This document shows, one piece after another, positions 51,185-60,325 of a stretch of 64,000 bases of DNA. The notes under the pieces were generated by a model, which saw only the letters and a program-made list of their open reading frames with translations, had not been told where the DNA came from and searched no databases. A program made the translations under genes and the position numbers. Numbering within the stretch: position 1 is the stretch's first letter; each line of letters opens with the position of its first letter. Source of the stretch: JANQQJ01 sp046290575 (GTDB taxonomy: Bacteria > Pseudomonadota > Alphaproteobacteria > SMXS01); contig JBKAGX010000009.1 of NCBI GenBank assembly GCA_046290575.1, positions 1-64,000 on the forward strand, given 5' to 3'.

Positions 51185-53242
51185 ATGTCCCGATTCTCCG
51201 CCATCCCCAAAATGCAAGATACCAGCGCCATCGCGTGTCTGGTGCTGTTTACGATTGCAGCCGCATTGGGAACCGCACTTGCGCTGGACGTGGGCGCGGC
51301 TTTTGCGCTGTCCTGGTTGCCTTCAGGGATCGGCCTGGGTGTCCTGATCGCCGTCGGCGTCAGACTTTGGCCCGGCGTCGCCATCGGCACCTATTGCGCC
51401 GGCATGATGCTGGGATTGCCGATAGCCCAAGCGGTTTCTATGGGGTTGACGACCGCCCTGGCCGTTGTAGTGGGCGCCTTGATTTTTCGCGACGGCGGCT
51501 TCCGCCCTGCCCTGGACCGATTCCGCGACGTGATCATGCTGGTTCTGGTGGCGATTCCCGTCAGCAGCGCCGTGTCCGTCGCAACCGGCATCAGCGTACT
51601 CAACATGCTGGGGACAACGCCCGGCGCGCCCTGGTCCGCGACAATCATATTGTGGGTCGAAGGCTACATCGTCAGTTGCCTGATGGCGGCGCCCGCGATC
51701 ATGAGCTGGGTAGGCCGCCCACTGCCAATATACACGTCAGCCAAGGCGCTGGAGCTTGCGGCACTGTTCTGCCTGACCGGGTTTCTGGCGCTGCTGTCTC
51801 TGACCCCGAATATTCCGTACCCCGCGCAGCTGGGGCTGGTAGGGTCCTGTTTCCCGCTGGTTGTTTGGGCCAGCCTGCGGTTCGATCTGCGTACAACGAC
51901 CGCTATTGTCACACTCATCATGCTGACCGCCATGGCAGCGGGTGGCCTGGGGCTTGGCCCCTTGAAGGTACTGCCCGCTGATCAGCAATGGTCGGCGCTG
52001 TGCGTCTTTGCCTTCTTCTTCACCTCCAGCGCACTTGTCCTCGGTGTTTTGACCCAGAGCCGTCAAAGAGTTGAAGCAGAACTGCGCGCCAGCCAGCAAC
52101 GGCTGCAGGATATCGCCGACAGCGCGACAGATTTTTTCTGGGAGACCGACGCTCAGCATCGTTTCACCTATCTCTCCGACAGGCTGGCAACCGCGCTGGG
52201 TGTGAAAAACGACGACCTTCTGGGCTCCGTCATGACCGAGCAGGCGCTTTTCGCCGTACCCGGCGCGGACATGGAACAGTTCCGGACTCAATTGAAAGCC
52301 AAGCACCCGTTCAGGAACCTGCGCGTGGCGCAGGCGCCCAGCAGCAGCGTGAAACTGGTCTTTGCGCTGAGCGGCCAGCCTGTCATGGATGCCAACGGTA
52401 ACTTCGCGGGATATCGAGGCGCGGCTACCGACATATCCGACCAGCTCCGGGCCGAAGAAGAACTGCTTCAGGCGCTTAAAATGGAAACCGTCAGCAAGCT
52501 GAGCGGCGGCCTGGCACACGAATTCAACAATCTGCTGGCGATCATCGTCGGCAACCTCGAGCTGTCGTTGGGGGCCGTTACGCTCGAAAACAAGGCGAGG
52601 CCCAGCATGGAACGCGCCCTGAGTGCAGCAGACCGCGCAGCGACGCTTGTGCATCGCCTGCTGGCTTACTCCAGACGGCAGGCCCTGCAGCCCCGGGTCA
52701 CGGATGTTAACCACTTGATCAACGGTCTGGCGGATATGCTGAACCATTCGATCGATCCGGGGGTTCACCTGCACCTTGAACTGGACCCGGATGCCTGGGC
52801 GCTGAAGGTAGACCCCGCGCAGCTGGAAATGGCTGTCATGAATCTGGCGTTGAACGCCGTAGACGCGATGCCGGGCGGCGGCGACCTGACCATCGAAACC
52901 TACAATGCAGAGCTGGAACACCCGGAAGAGGGCTCTGACGGCGAGATTTTCCCGGGTGAGTATCTGACGATCAATGTGCGCGATACGGGCACCGGCATGG
53001 CGGCAGAAGTGATCGACCGAATGTTCGAACCCTTCTTCACCACCAAGGATGTCGGCAAGGGAAGCGGCCTGGGATTGAGCATGGTGCACGGCTTCGTCAA
53101 TCAATCAGGGGGGCATGTAGACGTTGCCAGCACAATAGGCGAAGGCACGTCGATCACATTGCTGTTGCCCCGGCACCCCGGTACCGCCAATGACGCCGAG
53201 GAACCGTCTGCCGCTCTTGACGCGGAACCGGAAACCACATAG
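51185..53242 (+). CDS. MASE1-PAS sensor histidine kinase
   Basis: A 685-residue kinase. Residues about 15-290 form a MASE1-type sensor with about eight helices (for example LSWLPSGIGLGVLIAVGVRL and IGTYCAGMMLGLPIAQAVSM). A PAS domain covers about 305-420 (DSATDFFWETDAQHRFTYLS). The phospho-acceptor is His445 in GGLAHEFNNLLAIIVGN. The catalytic domain shows NLALNAVDAM, DTGTGM and GKGSGLGLSMV. No receiver domain or response regulator is nearby. ATG 51185 has no ribosome site because it follows a T run; ATG 51212 is an alternative. Its 3' end holds the promoter for the metZ riboswitch. Confidence 0.9.
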   Translation: MSRFSAIPKMQDTSAIACLVLFTIAAALGTALALDVGAAFALSWLPSGIGLGVLIAVGVRLWPGVAIGTYCAGMMLGLPIAQAVSMGLTTALAVVVGALIFRDGGFRPALDRFRDVIMLVLVAIPVSSAVSVATGISVLNMLGTTPGAPWSATIILWVEGYIVSCLMAAPAIMSWVGRPLPIYTSAKALELAALFCLTGFLALLSLTPNIPYPAQLGLVGSCFPLVVWASLRFDLRTTTAIVTLIMLTAMAAGGLGLGPLKVLPADQQWSALCVFAFFFTSSALVLGVLTQSRQRVEAELRASQQRLQDIADSATDFFWETDAQHRFTYLSDRLATALGVKNDDLLGSVMTEQALFAVPGADMEQFRTQLKAKHPFRNLRVAQAPSSSVKLVFALSGQPVMDANGNFAGYRGAATDISDQLRAEEELLQALKMETVSKLSGGLAHEFNNLLAIIVGNLELSLGAVTLENKARPSMERALSAADRAATLVHRLLAYSRRQALQPRVTDVNHLINGLADMLNHSIDPGVHLHLELDPDAWALKVDPAQLEMAVMNLALNAVDAMPGGGDLTIETYNAELEHPEEGSDGEIFPGEYLTINVRDTGTGMAAEVIDRMFEPFFTTKDVGKGSGLGLSMVHGFVNQSGGHVDVASTIGEGTSITLLLPRHPGTANDAEEPSAALDAEPETT

Positions 53243-53245
53243 TTA
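53217..53245 (+). promoter_or_regulatory. Promoter for the metZ leader
   Basis: TTGACG (53217-53222) and TAGTTA (53240-53245) have a 17-nt spacer. Predicted initiation near 53252 coincides with the first base of the riboswitch. The promoter lies in the last codons and just past the stop of the kinase gene. Confidence 0.6.
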
Positions 53246-53250
53246 CAGAT

Positions 53251-53308
53251 TCACGTGGTGATTTGAGCGACCGGCTTGCGGCCACGAAAAACAAACAGCT
53301 AAAAGGTC
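53251..53308 (+). promoter_or_regulatory. SAM-II riboswitch (metZ leader)
   Basis: The sequence carries all hallmarks of the SAM-II class: CGTGGTGATTTG, CCGGCTTGC, GGCCACG, AAACAAAC and GCTAAAA. P1 is CGTGG/CCACG. GACC at 53269-53272 can pair with GGTC at 53305-53308 to make the 3' part of the pseudoknot around the A-rich stretch. It senses S-adenosylmethionine and should shut down metZ. It lies 51 nt before the metZ start, next to an intrinsic terminator. Confidence 0.92.
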
Positions 53309-53318
53309 GGGAGTAGAA

Positions 53319-53346
53319 CCCTGACCTGCCCGGTCGGGGTTTTTTT
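53319..53346 (+). terminator. Riboswitch-controlled terminator
   Basis: CCCTGACC (53319-53326) pairs with GGTCGGGG (53332-53339), with one G-U, and is followed by seven T. The left arm can alternatively pair with GGTCGGG at 53305-53311, which overlaps the riboswitch pseudoknot strand. Confidence 0.85.
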
Positions 53347-53359
53347 GTGAGGTACGGCC

Positions 53360-54559
53360 ATGACCAATAAGAAGGATCCGTCAAGCTGGCGGCTGGCAAC
53401 AAAACTGGTGCGCGGCGGACTAACCCGTTCCCAATTCGGCGAAACCTCAGAAGCCATGTATATCACGTCGGGCTTTGCCTACGACGCGGCTGAAACAGCG
53501 GCGGCCCGCTTTGCCGGCGAAGCCGATGGCTACACCTATTCCCGCCTGTCAAACCCGACCGTGGCCATGTTCGAAGACCGTATGGCAATCCTGGAAGGGA
53601 TGCCTGTCGCCAAGGCGACCGCCACCGGCATGGCCGCTGTCAATGCCGCGCTGATGAGCCAGTTGAAAGCCGGTGACCGCGTTGTCGCCTCCAAAGCGCT
53701 GTTCGGGTCCTGCCGCTATGTGGTCGAAGAGATCATTCCCCGTTTCGGGATCGAGGTCGAGCTCGTCATGGGCGGTGACAATGACGCCTGGGCCGGCGCG
53801 ATTACACCGGGCACAACGACCGTCTTTGTCGAAACACCGGCCAACCCCACACTTGATGTGGTCGACCTGAAGCATGTCTGCGATCTGGCGCACAAGGTCG
53901 GGGCGACTGTTGTGGTCGACAATGTCTTTGCCACCCCGTTGCTGCAGCGTCCCTCTGACTTCGGTGCCGATGTGGTGGTCTATTCCGCCACCAAGCATAT
54001 TGACGGCCAGGGCCGGGTGCTGGGGGGCTGCATTTTGTGCAGCGAAGCGTTCTTTGAGGATCATTTGAATCAGTTCCTGCGGCATACGGGCCCGACCATG
54101 AGCCCGTTTAACGCCTGGGTGCTGGTAAAAGGGCTGGAAACGCTGGAGCTGCGTCTGACGCGGATGTGCGAGAATGCTGCAAAAGTCGCTGATTTTCTTG
54201 CCGGTCACGGAACCCTTGACCGGGTGCTCTATCCCGGTCGCGCCGACCACCCGCAGCACGCCCTGGCCATGCAGCAAATGTCCGCCGGCGGCACGGTGAT
54301 CACCGTTGACGTACCCGGTGGACGCGACAACGCGTTCAAGCTTTTGAACGCACTGGAAATCATCGACATCTCAAACAATCTGGGTGATGCCAAGAGCCTG
54401 ATGACACATCCGGCCAGCACGACCCATCGCGCCATCGCAGAAGCCGCTCGCCTGGAATTAGGAATCATTGAAGGGACGTTGCGGCTCTCTGTCGGCCTGG
54501 AAGATGCCGACGACCTGATTGAAGATCTGGATCAGGCACTTAACCGTATAGATCGGTAG
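53360..54559 (+). CDS. metZ: O-succinylhomoserine sulfhydrylase
   Basis: A 399-residue PLP enzyme of the Cys/Met metabolism family. TYSRLSNPTVAMFEDRMAIL binds PLP phosphate, ATATGMAAVNAALMSQL follows, and the PLP-lysine is in VYSATKHIDGQGR. GRADHPQHALAMQQMS and DAKSLMTHPASTTHR near the C-terminus are typical. The enzyme makes homocysteine from O-succinylhomoserine and sulfide in methionine synthesis. The SAM-II leader strongly supports this. metZ followed by apaG is a common alphaproteobacterial pair. Confidence 0.96.
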   Translation: MTNKKDPSSWRLATKLVRGGLTRSQFGETSEAMYITSGFAYDAAETAAARFAGEADGYTYSRLSNPTVAMFEDRMAILEGMPVAKATATGMAAVNAALMSQLKAGDRVVASKALFGSCRYVVEEIIPRFGIEVELVMGGDNDAWAGAITPGTTTVFVETPANPTLDVVDLKHVCDLAHKVGATVVVDNVFATPLLQRPSDFGADVVVYSATKHIDGQGRVLGGCILCSEAFFEDHLNQFLRHTGPTMSPFNAWVLVKGLETLELRLTRMCENAAKVADFLAGHGTLDRVLYPGRADHPQHALAMQQMSAGGTVITVDVPGGRDNAFKLLNALEIIDISNNLGDAKSLMTHPASTTHRAIAEAARLELGIIEGTLRLSVGLEDADDLIEDLDQALNRIDR

Positions 54560-54712
54560 GGTTCCAAAACAAAACCAATAGATTAGATCAACTCTATCTG
54601 TTGGATTGGATCGTCATTCACGTCCACCCCAACAGATGATGATCTAGACAACAGCCCCCGAGCCGCGCGACACTGACAGAACAACGCTTGGAACCGGGCG
54701 GAGAGGCCTATC

Positions 54713-55105
54713 ATGTACAACGCTGTCACCAACGACATCAGCGTTACGGTAAACCCCATCTTTATCGAGGAGCAATCGGACCCCGACGAAGGCCACTTTG
54801 TGTGGGCATATCAGGTCTCGATTGAGAACCAGGGGCGCGAAACGGTCCAGCTCATCAGCCGCTACTGGAACATCACCGATGGCCTGGGCCATATCCAAGA
54901 AGTCAAGGGCGCGGGTGTCGTGGGCGAACAACCAGTGATCCGCCCGGGCGAACGTTTCGAATACACCAGCGGCACCCCGTTGCCGACGCCGTCAGGAATA
55001 ATGGTTGGACGCTATCAGATGGAGACGGACCGGGGCGACAGTTTTGAAATCGATGTGCCGGCGTTTTCCCTGGATAGCCCCTACGCCAGCCGCAGCCTGA
55101 ATTGA
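54713..55105 (+). CDS. apaG: ApaG domain protein
   Basis: A 130-residue ApaG of full length, a single beta-sandwich (fibronectin III-like) domain. NDISVTVNPIFIEEQSDPDE, FVWAYQVSIENQGRETVQL, SRYWNITDGLGHIQEVKGAG and VGEQPVIRPGERFEYTSGTP are diagnostic. ApaG binds divalent cations and pyrophosphate but its role is unclear. It is separated from metZ by 153 nt and ends 14 nt before the likely folE start. Confidence 0.96.
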   Translation: MYNAVTNDISVTVNPIFIEEQSDPDEGHFVWAYQVSIENQGRETVQLISRYWNITDGLGHIQEVKGAGVVGEQPVIRPGERFEYTSGTPLPTPSGIMVGRYQMETDRGDSFEIDVPAFSLDSPYASRSLN

Positions 55106-55119
55106 CCGGGAGAAGATCT

Positions 55120-55725
55120 TTGGACGCCAGAGCCAGCACCAACCCGACCCGTGAAGAAGCCGAAGAGGCCGTCCGCACCCTGTTGCGCTGGGCGGGGGAT
55201 GACCCGCAACGTGAGGGCCTAACCGATACGCCGGCCCGCGTGGCCCGTGCCTATGAAGAGTATTTCGCAGGCTACCGCGAAGATCCGAATCGGTACCTGG
55301 AGCGAACCTTTGAAGAGGTGGCCGGATATGACGAGATGGTCGTGCTGCGCGACATTCCGTTTGAGTCCCATTGCGAGCACCATCTGGCCCCGATCATCGG
55401 CAAGGCCCACGTCGCCTATCTGCCCACCAACCGCGTTGTCGGCATAAGCAAGCTGGCCCGCGTCGTTAACGCCTATGCCAAGCGGCTGCAGGTTCAGGAA
55501 AAAATGACCGCCCAGATCGCCGATTGTATCGACGAAGCACTGGCACCAGATGGCGTCGGCGTGGTGATTGAAGCCGCCCATCACTGCATGACAACCCGCG
55601 GCGTGCACAAGCACGGCGTTTCGATGGTAACCAGCACCCTGAAAGGCGCCTTTAAGGACAACAGCCATACCCGCGCCGAATTCATGGCGGTAATTGGCAA
55701 TCCGGCCAGCAGAGGGTACGCTTAA
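55120..55725 (+). CDS. folE: GTP cyclohydrolase I
   Basis: A 201-residue FolE, which converts GTP to 7,8-dihydroneopterin triphosphate for folate. I use TTG 55120 because GGGAGAAG lies 5 nt before it; TTG 55102 would overlap apaG. The zinc Cys and His are in ESHCEHHLAP, the second Cys in AAHHCMTTRG, and LARVVNAYAKRLQVQEKMTA forms the GTP pocket. Length is typical. It precedes the trkH gene by 28 nt. Confidence 0.96.
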   Translation: MDARASTNPTREEAEEAVRTLLRWAGDDPQREGLTDTPARVARAYEEYFAGYREDPNRYLERTFEEVAGYDEMVVLRDIPFESHCEHHLAPIIGKAHVAYLPTNRVVGISKLARVVNAYAKRLQVQEKMTAQIADCIDEALAPDGVGVVIEAAHHCMTTRGVHKHGVSMVTSTLKGAFKDNSHTRAEFMAVIGNPASRGYA

Positions 55726-55753
55726 GGCCCTTTCCACCGCCGTCTGAGCCCTT

Positions 55754-57199
55754 GTGGACATACGCCCACTACTTCTTGTTGTCGGTTTTCTGCTGACCAC
55801 GCTCGGACTGGCGATGCTGATCCCGGCTGTTGCCGACCTGGCTGTCGGCCATGAGGACTGGCAGGTCTTCCTGGCGGCGTCGTTTTCCACATCCTTTATT
55901 GGCGCCAGCCTGGCAATCGCCAACCGCGGCGCCTCCCGGGCGCTCAACTCCAGGCAGGCGTTCCTGCTGATTGTTATGACCTGGGTGGTGATCGCCCTGT
56001 TCGGGTCCCTGCCTTTTCTCTACGCCGATCTGGACCTCGACTTCACAGACGCCTTCTTCGAAGCCATGTCGGGCGTCACCACCACAGGCTCGACGGTTCT
56101 GACCGGTCTTGACGATGCGCCGCCGGGGATTCTGCTCTGGCGGGCGCTGCTGCAGTGGATGGGTGGTATCGGGATTATTGTTATGGCCGTGGCCGTGCTG
56201 CCGATGTTGCAGATCGGCGGGATGCAGCTGTTTCGACTGGAATCGTCCGATACGTCAGAGAAAATTCTCCCGCGTGCGGCCCAGATCAGTGGTGCGTTGA
56301 TGATTCTCTACGGTACCATCACGCTGCTGTGCATTACCGCGCTGTGGGCTGCGGGCATGCCGTTATTCGATGCCATTGCGCACGCCATGACAACCGTCGC
56401 GACCGGCGGGTACTCCACCTCTGACGGGTCGATCGGCCATTTCGACAGCGCCCTGATCGAAAGCGTCGTCGTTCTTTTCATGATCGTCGGCAGCCTGCCG
56501 TTCGTGCTCTATCTGCAATTGATCCGGGGCCGACCGCTGGCGCTGTGGCGCGATTCCCAGGTGCGCTGGTTTTTCGCCATCCTGTTATCAGCAATTGCAG
56601 GATTGACGGCGTTTCGGGCCGGGATTGGCGACGTCGGGGTATTTACCGCCCTGCGCGAGGTTTCGTTCAACCTTGTCTCGATCATGACGGGCACCGGCTA
56701 TGCCACCGAAGATTACAACGCCTGGGGCGGATTCGCCGTCGGTGTGTTCTTCCTGATCATGTTTGTCGGTGGCTGCGCCGGGTCTACGTCCTGCGGCGTG
56801 AAGATTTTCCGCATTCAGGTGCTGTTCGAAAACGCCCAAAGCCAGGTGCGCAAGCTGGTACAGCCACATGGCATCCACACGCCGCACTTCAACGGCAAAC
56901 CGATTCCGCCATCGATCAGCGATGCGGTCATGCACTTTTTCTTTCTGTTTTTCCTGTGCTTCATCGGGCTTGCCCTGTGCCTGAGCGCGTTTGGGCTGGA
57001 CTTCATCACTGCCGCGAGTGCTGCGGGAACAGCGCTTGCCAATGTCGGGCCTGGTCTGGGTGAAATCGTCGGGCCGGCCGGGACGTTTCAGACCCTGCCC
57101 GATGGCGCCAAGTGGTTTATGACGCTGGGCATGCTTTTGGGGCGCCTGGAACTGCTGGGCGTCCTGATCCTGCTAAACCCGTCCTTCTGGCGCGGGTAG
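55754..57199 (+). CDS. TrkH family potassium uptake protein
   Basis: A 481-residue K+ transporter subunit starting with GTG 55754. Four M1-P-M2 repeats are present; pore loops include SGVTTTGSTVLTGL, TTVATGGYSTSDGS, TGTGYATEDYN and TALANVGPGLG, each with the Gly that lines the filter. These proteins take up K+ with a TrkA-type regulator, which is not in the window. Its 3' end overlaps the RND pump gene on the other strand by 27 nt. Confidence 0.95.
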   Translation: MDIRPLLLVVGFLLTTLGLAMLIPAVADLAVGHEDWQVFLAASFSTSFIGASLAIANRGASRALNSRQAFLLIVMTWVVIALFGSLPFLYADLDLDFTDAFFEAMSGVTTTGSTVLTGLDDAPPGILLWRALLQWMGGIGIIVMAVAVLPMLQIGGMQLFRLESSDTSEKILPRAAQISGALMILYGTITLLCITALWAAGMPLFDAIAHAMTTVATGGYSTSDGSIGHFDSALIESVVVLFMIVGSLPFVLYLQLIRGRPLALWRDSQVRWFFAILLSAIAGLTAFRAGIGDVGVFTALREVSFNLVSIMTGTGYATEDYNAWGGFAVGVFFLIMFVGGCAGSTSCGVKIFRIQVLFENAQSQVRKLVQPHGIHTPHFNGKPIPPSISDAVMHFFFLFFLCFIGLALCLSAFGLDFITAASAAGTALANVGPGLGEIVGPAGTFQTLPDGAKWFMTLGMLLGRLELLGVLILLNPSFWRG

Positions 57200-60100
57200 C
57201 CCATCAGCAGAACGTCTGCGACGCTCGCCACGTACCGCGCGGCTCACATCATCGAGAATGCCCAGGAACGCCGGCACCACGATCAACACAATCAGCGTTG
57301 CCACAGAGATACCGAAGACCAGCGTAATCGCAACCGGGATCAGGAACTGGGCCTGCAGATTGGTCTCGAACAGCAGCGGCGTCAGCCCGCCGATGGTGGT
57401 CAGCGATGTCAAAATCACCGCACGCAGACGGTCGAGCGTGCCGTTGATGACGGCGGAGCGCCACCCCTCGCCATTCTTGTTTCGCTCGTCAATCGCGGAG
57501 ACCAGAATGATGGAGTCATTTACCAAAATACCGGTCAGGCCCAGCAATCCGATCAGGCTGAGCATGGTCATGTCATAGCCCATGATAAAGTGCCCCATCA
57601 CCGACCCCACCCACCCGAAGGGAATAACTGACAGGATGATCACGATGGGCCGGGCATAACTGCCCAGCACCCAGGCCAGAATGATGTAGATCGCAGCGAC
57701 GGCCACCAGCAGCCCAGTACCAACTTCACCCAGTGAATCGGCCTGCTCCTCCGCTTTGCCATCAAAGCCCCACTGGACACCATATTTCTTGGCAATGTCA
57801 TCCAGACCATCGCCCGGCAGCGCTTCCAGCAGCCGGTTCATGTTCATTTTTTCTTCATCCAGATCGGCTGTCACCGCCACCTGGGTCGCCCCATCCACAC
57901 GGTGCAACCGCATGAAGCCCTGTTCATCCCTGATGTTGACGATTTCCATCAGCGGCACTTCGGCGCCCTGCGGACTGCGCAAATAGAGTTCTCGCAGCGC
58001 CTCAATGTTGAACTGGCCTTCCGGCAGCTTGACGACAATATCGACTTCTTCGTCCTCACGCGGGAAGCGCTTGGCAATCGCCCCCTGGGCCGCGTCTCGG
58101 ACCTGGCCACTGACCGACTGTGTGTTGAACCCCATGGCCCGGCCCCGGTCGGTGAGTTCCAGGATCATCTCACGCTTGCCATAGGGCAGATCATCTTCGA
58201 TGTCGCGCACGCCGGGATAGCGCTCCAGAAGGTCCCGCACTTCAAGCGCCGCCTGCTTCAGCTGCGTCGGGCTGCCGCCTGAAAGACGTATATCGATTTC
58301 GCGGCCCGGTGGCCCCCCCTGGGGCTCCACCATGGCGATTCGCTCCACGCCCGGCATCTGCTTCATTTCCGCGCGCCATGCTTCAAGAATCTGGACGTTG
58401 CGGATGTCACGCTTGTCGGCCGGCGTGAGTTCAACCCAGAGACCGGCCAGATTGTCAGACCCGAGCTGCTGCCAGGAATTGCCCGCGATGCTCTGACCAA
58501 CAGTCCCAAAGGTGGCCACGACCAGATCATTGCGGCCCTCCGTCAGGTCTTCCTGAACGTCGAACAGGGCGCGGTTGATCTCGCTCATCGCCGCTTGTGT
58601 CTGCTCACGGGGGGCGCCGGGATTCATCACCAGATTGACCAGCAACGTGCTGGGTTCCGCCTGGGGGAACAACGTGAAGGGAACGTGGCCCGCCCGGACA
58701 ACACCCACCGAGATGATCAACATCGCGAAAGCCGAGGCAACCACAATGTAGCGGGACTGATAACAGCCGGTCACGAAGCGGCGGAATGTCACATCGCGGA
58801 AATCATTGAACCATTGGTTAAAACGCGCCCGCCATCCGCTGGTCTTGCCAACGCCTTTTTTGAGCGCATGTTTCAGATGGCCAGGCAGAATCAGAAAACA
58901 CTCGATCAGGCTGGCGACAATGACCGCGATCACCACATAGGGCAGCGCACTGGCCATCTGCCCCATGAAGCCGGTGATCAGGAAGATCGGAAAGAAGGAC
59001 GCGATGGTGGTCAGCGATGACGCCATGACAGGGCCGAACATGCGGGTTGCCCCGCTTTCAGCCGCATCGACTGCTGTCATGCCGGTCTCTCGCCGGGTCG
59101 CTGCATGTTCGCCAACCACAATGGCATCATCGACGATGATACCCAGCGTCATGATCAACCCCATAAGACTGAGCATGTTGAACGACTGACCCGTGAGCTG
59201 CATGGCGGTAAAAGTCGCAAACATGGCAACGGGGATGCCCGCCGCGACCCAGAACGCCAGCCGGCCATTGAGGAACACATAGAGAATGCCAAGGACGAGC
59301 AACAGGCCGCCAATGCCATTCTTGGTCAGCAGCCAAATGCGGTCACCCACATATTGCGCCCGAACATCATAGTGGTTGAGCGTCAGGGAAGCGGGCAGAA
59401 CCTCAGCCTTTCCTTCGAGATATTCTTCGACTTTCTTCGCCACGTCGATCGAGTCCATCGACGCTGACCGCATGATCTGCAGGGACACCGCCCGATTGCC
59501 CTTGAAGAAACCTTCCGGCTGGGTGTCGTTGAACGTCTCCTGGACCGTTGCAATATCCTTGATCTTCAGCTTGCGGCCATCGTCGCGGGAGATGATCTCG
59601 ATCTCTTCGACCGCCTCGACAGTCTTGGTCTGACCTTTGGAGCGGATAATCCGTTCATAGGCGCCGTCGACCGTCCCGGACGGCTGATCGAGGCTGGTTT
59701 CGCGGATCTTGGCCGCGACATCCCCGATTTTGAGATCGAGCTGACGGAGAATGCTGGGTTCCGGCGTCACCCAGATCTCGCTGTCGCGGACGCCCTGCAT
59801 ATTGACCCGGTCAATGCCGAGCGCCAGCAGGTCATCACGGATTTCATTGGCATAGGCTTTCAGCGCACGCTCGGGAAACGGGCCCGACAGGGCGATGCGC
59901 GAAACCGGCTCCTGCACCTCAATCTGCGAAATGCTGAATTTTTCGAGGTCTTCCGGGAGCTGGCCTTCCACCCGGGCGATGCCGTTCTCCACATCGGAGA
60001 ACGCCCGCGCCATATTGGTGCCCTCCTTGAAATTGATGAAGAACCCGCCGGTGCCTTCAGAAGCAAATCCATTGAACTCATCGATGCCGGTGACAAAGCG

Positions 60101-60325
60101 GATCTCCGGTTCTATGGTTTCCAGCACGTTGGAAATGATGTCTTCGGCGGTGGCGCCCGGCCAGATGAAGTTCACTGAAACCGCGTCCATCCCGACCGTC
60201 GGCATCAACTGCCGGTTCAGCTGCGACATCGAAAACAAGCCGCCCAGGATCATCAGCGCCATCAGCAGATTGGCGGCATTGGGGTGGCGGACAAACGTCC
60301 TGATGATGCCGATCTTGCTCTGCAT
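57173..60325 (-). CDS. RND efflux transporter permease
   Basis: A 1050-residue inner-membrane RND pump, the normal length for AcrB-like and related proteins. The N-terminal helix is ANLLMALMILGGLFSMSQL, the TM4 Asp pair is in LGIIVDDAIVVGEHA, and the second half repeats the pattern at LLGLTGILVNDSIILVSAID. The first loop has the VNFIWPGATAEDIISNVLET signature of the HAE/CzcA-type branch. It exports drugs, lipids or metals driven by protons. The adaptor gene ends immediately before its ATG. No TolC-like gene is adjacent. Its stop lies inside trkH (overlap 27 nt). Confidence 0.96.
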   Translation of the reverse strand: MQSKIGIIRTFVRHPNAANLLMALMILGGLFSMSQLNRQLMPTVGMDAVSVNFIWPGATAEDIISNVLETIEPEIRFVTGIDEFNGFASEGTGGFFINFKEGTNMARAFSDVENGIARVEGQLPEDLEKFSISQIEVQEPVSRIALSGPFPERALKAYANEIRDDLLALGIDRVNMQGVRDSEIWVTPEPSILRQLDLKIGDVAAKIRETSLDQPSGTVDGAYERIIRSKGQTKTVEAVEEIEIISRDDGRKLKIKDIATVQETFNDTQPEGFFKGNRAVSLQIMRSASMDSIDVAKKVEEYLEGKAEVLPASLTLNHYDVRAQYVGDRIWLLTKNGIGGLLLVLGILYVFLNGRLAFWVAAGIPVAMFATFTAMQLTGQSFNMLSLMGLIMTLGIIVDDAIVVGEHAATRRETGMTAVDAAESGATRMFGPVMASSLTTIASFFPIFLITGFMGQMASALPYVVIAVIVASLIECFLILPGHLKHALKKGVGKTSGWRARFNQWFNDFRDVTFRRFVTGCYQSRYIVVASAFAMLIISVGVVRAGHVPFTLFPQAEPSTLLVNLVMNPGAPREQTQAAMSEINRALFDVQEDLTEGRNDLVVATFGTVGQSIAGNSWQQLGSDNLAGLWVELTPADKRDIRNVQILEAWRAEMKQMPGVERIAMVEPQGGPPGREIDIRLSGGSPTQLKQAALEVRDLLERYPGVRDIEDDLPYGKREMILELTDRGRAMGFNTQSVSGQVRDAAQGAIAKRFPREDEEVDIVVKLPEGQFNIEALRELYLRSPQGAEVPLMEIVNIRDEQGFMRLHRVDGATQVAVTADLDEEKMNMNRLLEALPGDGLDDIAKKYGVQWGFDGKAEEQADSLGEVGTGLLVAVAAIYIILAWVLGSYARPIVIILSVIPFGWVGSVMGHFIMGYDMTMLSLIGLLGLTGILVNDSIILVSAIDERNKNGEGWRSAVINGTLDRLRAVILTSLTTIGGLTPLLFETNLQAQFLIPVAITLVFGISVATLIVLIVVPAFLGILDDVSRAVRGERRRRSADGLPAPEGRV

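Noticed and set aside
51737..53104. 455-residue - strand frame
   Set aside because: Antisense to the MASE1 kinase, which has complete kinase boxes.
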